A stretch of DNA of 64,000 nucleotides, from the NCBI RefSeq assembly GCF_000011065.1, contig NC_004663.1, forward strand, positions 4,836,001-4,900,000, read 5' to 3'. The stretch comes from Bacteroides thetaiotaomicron VPI-5482 (lineage in GTDB: Bacteria; Bacteroidota; Bacteroidia; Bacteroidales; Bacteroidaceae). The notes beneath the pieces were generated by a model that saw nothing but the letters and a program-made list of their open reading frames with translations, searched no databases and was not told the DNA's origin. The position numbers and the translations under genes are program-made. Below, in pieces: positions 44,578 through 53,116 of the stretch (the stretch's first letter is position 1; each line of letters begins with the position of its first letter).

Positions 44578-45782
44578 ATCTCTTCGTCTTTATGGTTATT
44601 GTAGTAAACACGTAGCGGAGTAGAAGTTACCTTAATAAAGCCCTTAGCATCTTCGGCTGTCCAGCCCTTCTGCATTTCACCATATTCGCCGAACTTCGTT
44701 TTCACGAGGTCGTCTTCCGATTCTACACCGACGGTAGAGAAAGAAAGCGGGCGGAGCTCGAGGATTGCCGTACCGTTAACGTTACGCTGGCTTTCCTGAA
44801 GCATGGCTTCGATGTCACGCATCACCGGTTCGAGATACTGGCTTTCGTGGAGGAACATTCCGTACCAGTTGGCCACCTGATCTTTCCAGTATTGCTGCCA
44901 TTTGCTCAATGTGTATTTTTCGAGGAAGCGGTGAGCACCGATAATCAACATCGGAGCGGCAGCCTCGAAACCCACACGGCCTTTGATGCCGATAATCGTA
45001 TCGCCCACGTGCATATCACGTCCGATACCGTATGCGGCACCGATCTCTTCTACCTTCTGGATAGCTTGGATCGGATCATCGAATGTTTCGTCATTGACAG
45101 CTTTCAGTTCTCCCTTTTCGAAAGTGAGACGGAGTTGTTCGCTGCCTTCTTTTTCCACATGTTTCAGGTAGGCTGTTTCCGGTAATCCCTGTGCGGAGTC
45201 GAGGATTTCGCCACCACAGATGGATGTACCCCACAAACCTACGTTATAAGAGTATTTCAGTTTGGTGAAGTCCGCGCTGAAACCATGTTTGTTCAGATAG
45301 TCGATTTCTTCCTGACGGCTTAATGCCATATCACGGGTCAGCGTGATGATTTCTACATTCGGAGCCAGTACAAGGAAAGTCATGTCAAAACGAATCTGGT
45401 CGTTACCTGCTCCGGTAGAACCGTGGGCAATGGCATCCGCACCGATTTCGTTGGCATAACGTGCGATGGCCAATGCCTGGAAGATACGTTCCGAGCTGAC
45501 AGAGATCGGGTAAGTACCATTACGCAGCACATTTCCGAAAACCATATATTTCAGACTCTTTTCGTAGTATTCCTGAGTAACGTCCAATGTTACATATTTC
45601 ACTGCTCCCAGTTTGTAGGCGTTTTCTTCGTTTGTCTTCAGCTGTTCTTCGCTGAAACCGCCCGTATTGGCACAAGCTGCATATACTTCGTAACCTTTTT
45701 CTTTAGCGAGGTACATGACGGTGAACGATGTGTCCAGTCCGCCGCTGAATGCCACCACTACTTTTTTCTTCTTTTCTTCCAT
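44574..45782 (-). CDS. argG: Argininosuccinate synthase
   Basis: A 402-residue ATP-dependent enzyme that joins citrulline and aspartate. The ATP-pyrophosphatase loop AFSGGLDTSFTVMYL is at residues 10-24; further blocks are ADAIAHGSTGAGNDQIRF and GRVGFEAAAPMLI. It is the third gene of the arg operon. argH, the next enzyme, is about 37 kb away at 6595. Confidence 0.95.
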   Translation of the reverse strand: MEEKKKKVVVAFSGGLDTSFTVMYLAKEKGYEVYAACANTGGFSEEQLKTNEENAYKLGAVKYVTLDVTQEYYEKSLKYMVFGNVLRNGTYPISVSSERIFQALAIARYANEIGADAIAHGSTGAGNDQIRFDMTFLVLAPNVEIITLTRDMALSRQEEIDYLNKHGFSADFTKLKYSYNVGLWGTSICGGEILDSAQGLPETAYLKHVEKEGSEQLRLTFEKGELKAVNDETFDDPIQAIQKVEEIGAAYGIGRDMHVGDTIIGIKGRVGFEAAAPMLIIGAHRFLEKYTLSKWQQYWKDQVANWYGMFLHESQYLEPVMRDIEAMLQESQRNVNGTAILELRPLSFSTVGVESEDDLVKTKFGEYGEMQKGWTAEDAKGFIKVTSTPLRVYYNNHKDEEI

Positions 45783-45795
45783 AGTGCTGTATATA

Positions 45796-46374
45796 TTAAA
45801 TGTTATTTCTTTCTTGTTCTTTTTTTATGTTCCGTGGGTCTGTCGGATCGTACAGCATGGCTGTGCAGATGCAGAACTTACGGTTTTTAGCTGCCAGTAT
45901 ATCGTGGTTGGTGCAGCCTTCGCATCCTTTCCAGAAAGCTTCGTCGTCTGTCAGTTCATTGAAAGTGACAGGGACATATCCTAGTTCGGTGTTCATTTTC
46001 ATCACTGCGGCTCCGGATGTCAGACTGAAAATCTTAGCTTTCGGCCATCGGAGACGTGCCAGTTGGAAAGATGCTTGTTTGATGCGCTTTGCCAATCCTA
46101 ATCCGCGAAAATCGGGATGTACAATCAGACCGGAGGTTGCTACGTATTGCTTGTTTCCCCATGATTCGATATAGGTGAAACCTGCGAATGTGTCGCCACA
46201 GAGCGCGATTATTGCTTTGCCCTCTTTCATTTTAGTCGCTACGTATTCGTGTGTGCGCTCTGCGATTCCGGTTCCTCGTACGGCAGCAGCATTTCTGATA
46301 GTTTCCAAAATAGTGTCAACGTAAACCTCATGTGAGGCGTCGGCTACCATAACATCTATTTGTTGAGTGTCCAT
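45796..46374 (-). CDS. GNAT acyltransferase of the arg operon (possible N-acylglutamate synthase)
   Basis: A 192-residue GNAT protein. The acyl-CoA binding motif is LIVHPDFRGLGLAKRIKQASFQLAR (about residues 83-107, with the RGLGLA loop), preceded by FAGFTYIESWGNKQYVATSG. It lies between argR and argG in a tight arg operon (13 and 25 bp gaps). By position it is a candidate for the first step, making N-acetyl- or N-succinyl-glutamate; the B. fragilis group is known to work with succinylated intermediates. No argA or argJ is in this window. The assignment rests on context, not on a catalytic signature. Confidence 0.8.
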   Translation of the reverse strand: MDTQQIDVMVADASHEVYVDTILETIRNAAAVRGTGIAERTHEYVATKMKEGKAIIALCGDTFAGFTYIESWGNKQYVATSGLIVHPDFRGLGLAKRIKQASFQLARLRWPKAKIFSLTSGAAVMKMNTELGYVPVTFNELTDDEAFWKGCEGCTNHDILAAKNRKFCICTAMLYDPTDPRNIKKEQERNNI

Positions 46375-46399
46375 TTCTTTATATATAATATAAGTATAG

Positions 46400-46873
46400 T
46401 TATTCGATATTCGGAATGATGAGCGACAAAAGCTGACGTACTTTGCTTGTGGCTACTCCTTCACGCAGAACCAGCATGATGGTATCGTCGCCGGCAATGG
46501 TTCCCAGAATCTCGCTGAACTCATTGTTGTCGATATCATAAGCCATGCTGCTGGCGTAACCGGGACGGGTACGGATGACAGCTATATTGCCGGAAAACTG
46601 TAGGGAGATAAATCCATTGTTGCGCAACATCTCACCGGCACTCTGGTCAGTGGAACGTTTATACATGATGTTATTCGGCAATACATATACATACTTGCCG
46701 TTCATACTTGCAGCTTTGGCTACTTTCAGTTGTTTCAAGTCGCGGGAGAGGGTGGCTTGTGTCAGTTCGAAGCCTTCACGGTTCAGCTCTTGCAGTAGTT
46801 CTTCCTGCGAGCCTACCTCCTTGCTTGAGATAATCATTTTGATGGCGTCTAACCGATTTGCTTTCTTCTTCAT
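46400..46873 (-). CDS. argR: Arginine repressor ArgR
   Basis: A 157-residue repressor. The N-terminal winged helix has AIKMIISSKEVGSQEELLQEL and GFELTQATLSRDLKQLKVAK, the classic ArgR recognition region with SRDL. The C-terminal hexamerisation and arginine-binding domain has RTRPGYASSMAYDID and ILGTIAGDDTIMLVLRE with the GDDT motif. It is the first gene of the arg operon and probably represses its own promoter. Confidence 0.96.
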   Translation of the reverse strand: MKKKANRLDAIKMIISSKEVGSQEELLQELNREGFELTQATLSRDLKQLKVAKAASMNGKYVYVLPNNIMYKRSTDQSAGEMLRNNGFISLQFSGNIAVIRTRPGYASSMAYDIDNNEFSEILGTIAGDDTIMLVLREGVATSKVRQLLSLIIPNIE

Positions 46874-46897
46874 TGTATAATTATTCTAAGAATGGCG

Positions 46898-46955
46898 CAA
46901 AATTATGCATTATTTCGGAGAAAACATGCATAAATCATGCTTTTTTTGCATAAAA
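46898..46955 (-). promoter_or_regulatory. argR operon promoter with candidate ArgR operator
   Basis: On the minus strand a -7 box TAATTTTG is at 46905-46898. Around and upstream of it are four ATGCA-type half-sites: ATGCAT (46905-46910), ATGCAT (46927-46931 with a tail to ATGC at 46937-46940), and TTTGCATAAAA (46945-46955). Repeated TGCAT palindromes over a promoter fit an ArgR box cluster. Confidence 0.6.
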
Positions 46956-46999
46956 AGTAAAATTTATACTGATGTAAGGTTTGGCTATGCAGATTTGTG

Positions 47000-47063
47000 T
47001 CAAAATGCACATCCTTTCTATCAAAATGCGTAAGGAAAAGGAGGAAGGAACCGCCTATCTTTG
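47000..47063 (+). promoter_or_regulatory. rha operon promoter with candidate RhaR activator sites
   Basis: TATCTTTG at 47056-47063 is a good -7 box. No TTTG is at -33, which fits activator dependence. Upstream are two exact direct repeats TCAAAATGC at 47000-47008 and 47021-47029, 21 bp apart, or two helical turns, as expected for paired AraC-family half-sites. The downstream repeat ends 26 bp before the -7 box. Confidence 0.6.
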
Positions 47064-47106
47064 CAATGTAGGTAAATGGATACCTTAAATATATAGACAA
47101 AATACC

Positions 47107-48564
47107 ATGAAACAGAACTTTTTTGCAGTCGACCTGGGCGCAACAAGCGGCCGTACAATCTTAGGCTCTTTTATTGAAGGCGGATTAAATCTGGAGGAGA
47201 TTAATCGTTTTCCTAACCACTTGATCGAGGTGGGTGGACATTTCTATTGGGATATTTATGCATTATACCGTCACATTATCGACGGATTGAAATTGGTAGC
47301 TCACCGTGGCGAATCTATTGCCTCTATCGGTATAGATACATGGGGAGTAGATTTCGTCCTCCTTGGAAAAGATGGAAACCTGCTTCGCCAGCCTTATGCA
47401 TATCGTGATCCGCATACGGTAGGAGCACCGGAAGCCTTTTTCTCTCGTATCTCTCGTAGCGAGGTATATGGTAAAACTGGTATTCAGGTAATGAATTTTA
47501 ATTCACTTTTCCAATTAGATACTTTGCGTCGCAATCATGACAGTGCATTGGAGGCAGCAGACAAAGTTCTGTTTATGCCGGATGCGTTGAGCTATATGCT
47601 GACCGGGAAGATGGTAACTGAATATACCATTGCTTCCACTGCCCAATTAGTGAATGCACATACGCAACGTCTGGAACCGGAGTTGCTGAAAGCAGTCGGA
47701 CTGCAAGAAGAGAATTTCGGTCGTTTTGTCTTCCCAGGTGAGAAGATAGGAACATTGACTGAAGAAGTGCAAAAGATAACAGGATTGGGGGCAATTCCTG
47801 TGATTGCGGTGGCCGGACATGATACCGGATCTGCTGTAGCAGCTGTTCCCGCACTTGATCGTAATTTCGCATATTTGAGTAGCGGTACTTGGTCGCTGAT
47901 GGGGGTGGAAACAGATGCACCGGTAATCACTGCTGAAACAGAGGCTTTGAACTTTACGAATGAAGGTGGCGTAGAAGGCACAATTCGCCTTTTGAAGAAT
48001 ATTTGTGGAATGTGGTTGCTGGAACGTTGCCGTCTGAATTGGGGAGATACAAGCTATCCGGAATTAATAACCGAAGCGGATTCGTGTGAACCATTCCGTA
48101 GTTTAATCAATCCGGATGACGACTGTTTTGCAAATCCTGCGGATATGGAACAGGCCATTCGTGAATATTGCCGGACTACTGGGCAGCCGGTTCCTGAGCA
48201 ACGTGGACAAATAGTACGTTGTATCTTTGAGAGTCTGGCTTTGCGTTACCGTCAGGTGTTGGAAAACTTGCGTGCGCTTTCTCCTCGTCCTATCGAAACT
48301 CTGCATGTGATTGGTGGAGGTAGCCGTAATGACTTGTTGAATCAGTTTACTGCTAATGCTATCGGCATCCCGGTTGTGGCAGGACCGTCTGAGGCAACAG
48401 CTATCGGTAATGTCATGATTCAGGCAATGACGGTGGGAGAGGCGACGGATGTTGCCGGTATGCGTCAGTTGATAAGCCGTTCAATTCCGTTGAAGACTTA
48501 TCACCCACAGGATATGGCAGCTTGGGATGCGGCTTATATCCATTTTAAAAACTGCGTTCGATAA
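47107..48564 (+). CDS. rhaB: Rhamnulokinase
   Basis: A 485-residue FGGY-family sugar kinase phosphorylating L-rhamnulose at C1. Family blocks: FFAVDLGATSGRTILGSF (phosphate 1), GIDTWGVDFVLLG, AGHDTGSAVAAVP (catalytic Asp), SSGTWSLMGVE, LHVIGGGSRNDLLNQFTAN (adenosine site). First gene of the rha operon (called rhaK in B. thetaiotaomicron). It is expected to be induced by rhamnose through RhaR encoded at 53117. Confidence 0.95.
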   Translation: MKQNFFAVDLGATSGRTILGSFIEGGLNLEEINRFPNHLIEVGGHFYWDIYALYRHIIDGLKLVAHRGESIASIGIDTWGVDFVLLGKDGNLLRQPYAYRDPHTVGAPEAFFSRISRSEVYGKTGIQVMNFNSLFQLDTLRRNHDSALEAADKVLFMPDALSYMLTGKMVTEYTIASTAQLVNAHTQRLEPELLKAVGLQEENFGRFVFPGEKIGTLTEEVQKITGLGAIPVIAVAGHDTGSAVAAVPALDRNFAYLSSGTWSLMGVETDAPVITAETEALNFTNEGGVEGTIRLLKNICGMWLLERCRLNWGDTSYPELITEADSCEPFRSLINPDDDCFANPADMEQAIREYCRTTGQPVPEQRGQIVRCIFESLALRYRQVLENLRALSPRPIETLHVIGGGSRNDLLNQFTANAIGIPVVAGPSEATAIGNVMIQAMTVGEATDVAGMRQLISRSIPLKTYHPQDMAAWDAAYIHFKNCVR

Positions 48565-48623
48565 ATTCCGGAGAATCAAAAAATAATCGACAGAATAATA
48601 TTAACTTTTAATAATAGAATATC

Positions 48624-49880
48624 ATGAAAAAAGAAGAAATGATTCAGAAAGCGTATGAGATTGCTGTTGAACGCTATGCAGCAGTAGGTGTAGATACTGA
48701 AAAGGTACTGAAAACCATGCAGGACTTCCACTTGTCACTTCATTGCTGGCAGGCTGATGATGTAACGGGATTTGAAGTGCAGGCAGGTGCACTGAGCGGA
48801 GGTATTCAGGCAACCGGTAATTATCCGGGCAAAGCTCGCAATATTGATGAACTGCGTGCCGACATTCTGAAAGCCGCTTCTTATATTCCGGGTACACACC
48901 GTTTGAACCTGCACGAAATCTACGGGGATTTTCAAGGTAAAGTGGTAGACCGCGATCAGGTAGAGCCTGAACATTTCAAGAGCTGGATTGAATGGGGTAA
49001 AGAGCATAACATGAAACTCGATTTTAACTCTACTTCCTTCTCACATCCGAAATCTGGTGATTTGTCACTGTCTAATCCGGATGAGGGCATCCGTCAGTTC
49101 TGGATTGAGCATACCAAACGTTGTCGTGCCGTTGCCGAAGAAATGGGTAAGGCGCAGGGTGACCCGTGTATCATGAATCTTTGGGTACATGACGGAAGCA
49201 AGGATATCACTGTAAACCGCATGAAATATCGTGCATTGTTGAAAGATTCTCTGGATCAGATATTTGCTACTGAATATAAAAACATGAAAGACTGTATTGA
49301 ATCAAAAGTATTCGGTATCGGTCTGGAAAGCTATACAGTAGGTTCCAATGACTTCTACATCGGTTATGGCGCATCCCGTAATAAGATGGTAACTTTGGAT
49401 ACCGGTCACTTCCATCCGACTGAAAGTGTTGCCGACAAAGTATCTTCTCTTTTGCTTTATGTGCCCGAATTGATGCTGCACGTAAGCCGTCCGGTTCGTT
49501 GGGATTCCGACCACGTAACCATTATGGATGATCCTACAATGGAACTGTTCAGTGAAATTGTTCGTTGCGGTGCGTTGGAACGCGTACACTACGGTCTCGA
49601 CTATTTCGATGCTTCTATCAACCGTATCGGTGCTTACGTTATCGGTAGCCGTGCTGCTCAGAAATGTATGACACGCGCTTTGCTCGAACCGATTGCCAAG
49701 CTGCGTGAATACGAAGCTAACGGACAGGGATTCCAGCGTCTGGCTCTGCTCGAAGAAGAGAAAGCGCTTCCATGGAATGCAGTATGGGATATGTTCTGCT
49801 TGAAGAACAACGTTCCGGTAGGCGAAGATTTCATTGCAGAAATCGAAAAGTACGAAGCGGAAGTAACTTCTAAACGATAA
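48624..49880 (+). CDS. rhaA: L-rhamnose isomerase
   Basis: A 418-residue metal-dependent isomerase converting L-rhamnose to L-rhamnulose. Metal and substrate blocks are visible: KLDFNSTSFSHPKSGDLSLS, NLWVHDGSKDITVNR, LESYTVGSNDFYIGYG, TLDTGHFHPTESVADK, and RPVRWDSDHVTIMDD. Length is normal. It follows the kinase by 59 bp and precedes the permease by 3 bp. In B. thetaiotaomicron literature it is called rhaI. Confidence 0.96.
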   Translation: MKKEEMIQKAYEIAVERYAAVGVDTEKVLKTMQDFHLSLHCWQADDVTGFEVQAGALSGGIQATGNYPGKARNIDELRADILKAASYIPGTHRLNLHEIYGDFQGKVVDRDQVEPEHFKSWIEWGKEHNMKLDFNSTSFSHPKSGDLSLSNPDEGIRQFWIEHTKRCRAVAEEMGKAQGDPCIMNLWVHDGSKDITVNRMKYRALLKDSLDQIFATEYKNMKDCIESKVFGIGLESYTVGSNDFYIGYGASRNKMVTLDTGHFHPTESVADKVSSLLLYVPELMLHVSRPVRWDSDHVTIMDDPTMELFSEIVRCGALERVHYGLDYFDASINRIGAYVIGSRAAQKCMTRALLEPIAKLREYEANGQGFQRLALLEEEKALPWNAVWDMFCLKNNVPVGEDFIAEIEKYEAEVTSKR

Positions 49881-49883
49881 GTG

Positions 49884-50903
49884 ATGGATATTCTAATAGG
49901 CTTGTTGATTATAGCCATCGGTAGCTTTTGCCAGTCCAGTTCCTATGTACCTATTAAAAAGGTGAAGGAATGGAGCTGGGAAAGCTTCTGGTTAGTACAA
50001 GGTGTGTTTGCCTGGTTAGTGTTCCCGTTTCTGGGATCACTGCTGGGGATACCCGCAGGAGGCAGTTTGTTCGACTTGTGGGGAGCCGGAGGTGCTGGAA
50101 TGAGCATCTTTTATGGTGTATTATGGGGAATAGGCGGATTGACTTTCGGACTCTCCATGCGTTATCTGGGTGTTGCGCTTGGACAAAGTATCGCATTAGG
50201 TACTTGTGCCGGATTCGGAACCCTTTTTCCTGCCATCTTCGCCGGAACCAATCTGTTCGAAGGTAACGGACTGATTCTTCTTCTAGGAGTTTGTATTACG
50301 CTGGCGGGTATTGCTATCATTGGTTATGCCGGTGGCTTGCGTGCACAGAATATGAGCGAAGAAGAAAAACGGGCTGCCGTAAAAGACTTTGCATTGACAA
50401 AAGGTTTGCTGGTAGCACTTCTTGCGGGTGTGATGAGTGCCTGCTTTGCTTTGGGACTGGATGCCGGAACTCCTATCAAGGAAGCTGCTTTGGCAGGTGG
50501 TGTGGATGGACTTTATGCAGGTCTTCCTGTTATCTTCCTCGTGACTTTAGGCGGATTCATGACAAATGCCGCTTACTGCCTGCAGCAGAATATAGCTAAT
50601 AAGTCTGTCGGTGACTATGCCAAAGGAAAGGTATGGGGTAACAATCTCGTCTTCTGTGCGTTGGCCGGTGTGCTGTGGTATATGCAGTTCTTCGGATTGG
50701 AAATGGGTAAGAGCTTCCTCACGGAAAGTCCCGTGTTGCTGGCTTTCTCATGGTGTATCCTGATGGCGCTGAACGTAACCTTTAGTAATGTATGGGGAAT
50801 CATCCTGAAAGAGTGGAAAGGAGTATCTGCCAAAACAATCACAGTGTTGATCTGTGGTTTGGTAGTCTTGATCTTCTCACTGGTATTCCCGAACTTGTTT
50901 TAA
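49884..50903 (+). CDS. rhaT: L-rhamnose/proton symporter
   Basis: A 339-residue inner-membrane transporter with about ten hydrophobic segments. It begins MDILIGLLIIAIGSFCQSSSYVPIKKVKEWSWESFW, matching the RhaT family start, and includes GLTFGLSMRYLGVALGQSIALG and NAAYCLQQNI. An upstream in-frame GTG at 49881 abuts the rhaA stop; the ATG is more likely. It imports L-rhamnose with a proton. Called rhaP in B. thetaiotaomicron. Confidence 0.94.
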   Translation: MDILIGLLIIAIGSFCQSSSYVPIKKVKEWSWESFWLVQGVFAWLVFPFLGSLLGIPAGGSLFDLWGAGGAGMSIFYGVLWGIGGLTFGLSMRYLGVALGQSIALGTCAGFGTLFPAIFAGTNLFEGNGLILLLGVCITLAGIAIIGYAGGLRAQNMSEEEKRAAVKDFALTKGLLVALLAGVMSACFALGLDAGTPIKEAALAGGVDGLYAGLPVIFLVTLGGFMTNAAYCLQQNIANKSVGDYAKGKVWGNNLVFCALAGVLWYMQFFGLEMGKSFLTESPVLLAFSWCILMALNVTFSNVWGIILKEWKGVSAKTITVLICGLVVLIFSLVFPNLF

Positions 50904-50915
50904 TAATAAATAGAT

Positions 50916-51725
50916 ATGAAATCAATTTTAGAAAATCGTCCGGCACTTGCCAAAGAAGTAAACAAGGTAGCTGAAGTTGCCGGATACTTGTGGCAAAAAG
51001 GATGGGCTGAACGTAACGGTGGTAATATCACTGTAAATATCACAGAGTTTGTAGACGATGAAATCCGTCGGATGGAACCGATTAGCGAAGTAAAATCCAT
51101 TGGCGTTACATTGCCTTATCTGAAAGGATGTTACTTTTATTGCAAAGGAACCAACAAACGCATGCGTGATCTGGCTCGCTGGCCGATGGAAAATGGTTCG
51201 GTGATTCGCATTTTAGATGATTGCGCCAGCTATGTGATCATTGCCGACGAAGCGGTGGCGCCGACTTCGGAACTGCCTTCCCACCTGAGCGTACACAATG
51301 ATTTGCTGAGCAAGAATTCTCCTTATAAAGCATCTGTCCATACTCACCCGATCGAACTGATTGCCATGACTCATTGCGAGAAGTTCCTTCAGAAAGATGT
51401 GGCAACCAATCTGTTATGGAGTATGATTCCTGAAACGAAGGCGTTCTGTCCGAGAGGTCTGGGTATCATTCCTTATAAATTGCCTAGTTCGGTAGAGTTG
51501 GCGGAAGCCACTATCAAGGAATTGCAGGACTATGATGTAGTCATGTGGGAAAAACACGGTGTTTTTGCCGTAGACTGCGATGCTATGCAGGCTTTTGATC
51601 AGATTGACGTGCTGAATAAGTCGGCGCTGATCTATATTGCTGCGAAGAATATGGGCTTCGAACCGGATGGTATGAGTCAGGAACAAATGAAAGAAATGTC
51701 CGTTGCTTTCAATCTTCCTAAATAA
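50916..51725 (+). CDS. rhaD: Rhamnulose-1-phosphate aldolase
   Basis: A 269-residue class II aldolase that splits L-rhamnulose 1-phosphate into DHAP and L-lactaldehyde. The zinc ligands are in SVHTHPIELIAMTH (His, His) and VMWEKHGVFAV (His), and the catalytic Glu region WAERNGGNITVN is near residue 29. It follows rhaT by 12 bp. The lactaldehyde product is the substrate of the fucO product encoded next. Confidence 0.95.
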   Translation: MKSILENRPALAKEVNKVAEVAGYLWQKGWAERNGGNITVNITEFVDDEIRRMEPISEVKSIGVTLPYLKGCYFYCKGTNKRMRDLARWPMENGSVIRILDDCASYVIIADEAVAPTSELPSHLSVHNDLLSKNSPYKASVHTHPIELIAMTHCEKFLQKDVATNLLWSMIPETKAFCPRGLGIIPYKLPSSVELAEATIKELQDYDVVMWEKHGVFAVDCDAMQAFDQIDVLNKSALIYIAAKNMGFEPDGMSQEQMKEMSVAFNLPK

Positions 51726-51761
51726 TACTTGTATTAATCACTGAATTTATCTACTTTAGCG

Positions 51762-51797
51762 ACCGCAGCATTTTCTATCGATGGAGAATGTTGCGGT
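51762..51797 (+). repeat. Hairpin between rhaD and fucO
   Basis: ACCGCAGCATT pairs with AATGTTGCGGT, with one G-T pair and a 14-nt loop. No T-run follows, so it may be a processing or stability element that changes the ratio of fucO to rhaD message. Confidence 0.65.
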
Positions 51798-51820
51798 AAC
51801 TTTAAAATTATGACACAACT

Positions 51821-52975
51821 ATGAATCGCATTATTCTGAATGAGACCTCTTATTTCGGTGCAGGATGCCGGAGTGTAATTGCTGTGGAAGCAGCCAGACG
51901 TGGCTTTAAGAAAGCCTTTTTCGTAACAGATAAAGACCTTATCAAATTTGGTGTTGCAGCCGAAATCATTAAAGTATTTGATGACAATCATATTCCGTAT
52001 GAACTTTATAGTGATGTAAAGGCTAACCCTACCATTGCTAATGTGCAGAATGGTGTGGCTGCCTATAAGGCTTCCGGTGCAGACTTTATCGTAGCTTTGG
52101 GTGGTGGTTCTTCTATCGACACGGCAAAGGGGATTGGTATTGTTGTGAATAACCCGGATTTTGCCGATGTGAAATCTCTGGAAGGTGTGGCTGATACCAA
52201 ACATAAGGCTGTTCCTACCTTTGCATTGCCTACTACTGCCGGAACTGCTGCTGAAGTGACTATCAATTATGTGATTATCGACGAAGATGCACGCAAGAAA
52301 ATGGTATGTGTAGACCCGAACGATATCCCTGCTGTAGCTATTGTAGATCCGGAACTGATGTATTCCATGCCGAAAGGACTGACTGCCGCTACAGGTATGG
52401 ACGCGCTGACTCACGCCATCGAAAGTTATATAACTCCGGGTGCATGGGCTATGAGCGATATGTTCGAACTGAAAGCGATTGAAATGATTGCTCAGAACTT
52501 GAAAGCAGCGGTAGATAACGGTAAAGACACAGTTGCCCGCGAAGCAATGTCGCAGGCTCAATATATTGCCGGCATGGGATTCTCCAATGTAGGTTTGGGA
52601 ATCGTACATTCCATGGCTCACCCGTTGGGCGCTTTCTATGATACTCCTCACGGCGTTGCCAATGCGCTGTTGTTACCTTATGTCATGGAGTACAATGCTG
52701 AGTCTCCGGCTGCTCCGAAATATATCCATATTGCCAAGGCGATGGGCGTCAATACAGACGGTATGACAGAAACTGAAGGTGTGAAGGCGGCTATCGAGGC
52801 AGTGAAAGCGCTTTCTCTGAGTATCGGTATCCCACAGAAATTGCATGAAATCAATGTGAAGGAAGAGGATATTCCGGCATTGGCGGTGGCTGCATTCAAT
52901 GACGTTTGCACAGGTGGTAATCCGCGTCCTACGTCAGTAGCGGAGATTGAAGTATTATATCGGAAAGCATTCTGA
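51821..52975 (+). CDS. fucO: Lactaldehyde reductase (iron-dependent alcohol dehydrogenase)
   Basis: A 384-residue group III alcohol dehydrogenase reducing L-lactaldehyde to 1,2-propanediol with NADH. The NAD site is VALGGGSSIDTAKGIGIV, and metal ligands are in GMDALTHAIESYITPGAW and VHSMAHPLGAFYDTPHGVANALL. It closes the rhamnose path by re-oxidising NADH under anaerobic conditions. It lies 95 bp after rhaD with a hairpin in the gap. Confidence 0.95.
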   Translation: MNRIILNETSYFGAGCRSVIAVEAARRGFKKAFFVTDKDLIKFGVAAEIIKVFDDNHIPYELYSDVKANPTIANVQNGVAAYKASGADFIVALGGGSSIDTAKGIGIVVNNPDFADVKSLEGVADTKHKAVPTFALPTTAGTAAEVTINYVIIDEDARKKMVCVDPNDIPAVAIVDPELMYSMPKGLTAATGMDALTHAIESYITPGAWAMSDMFELKAIEMIAQNLKAAVDNGKDTVAREAMSQAQYIAGMGFSNVGLGIVHSMAHPLGAFYDTPHGVANALLLPYVMEYNAESPAAPKYIHIAKAMGVNTDGMTETEGVKAAIEAVKALSLSIGIPQKLHEINVKEEDIPALAVAAFNDVCTGGNPRPTSVAEIEVLYRKAF

Positions 52976-53002
52976 TTTTAATTGTATAAGGTTTGTTTTT
53001 TA

Positions 53003-53046
53003 TAAGCATCCGGAGGATCTGGACAGGTGCTCTGGATGTTTTTTTA
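53003..53046 (+). terminator. Terminator of the rha operon
   Basis: CATCCGGAG pairs with CTCTGGATG (one mismatch) around a 13-16 nt loop, followed by seven T. It separates fucO from rhaR. A TACTTTTG -7 box at 53079-53086 could drive rhaR separately. Confidence 0.75.
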
Positions 53047-53116
53047 CTGTTTAGCGTGTGTTTTTTGAAAATAATTCCTACTTTTGTTCAATTCAATTGT
53101 ATGAAAACACGCCTGT

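Noticed and set aside
51734..52651. Long 305-codon minus-strand frame opposite fucO
   Set aside because: Its Cys/His/Ser-rich translation has no domain; the plus frame is a full alcohol dehydrogenase with all motifs.
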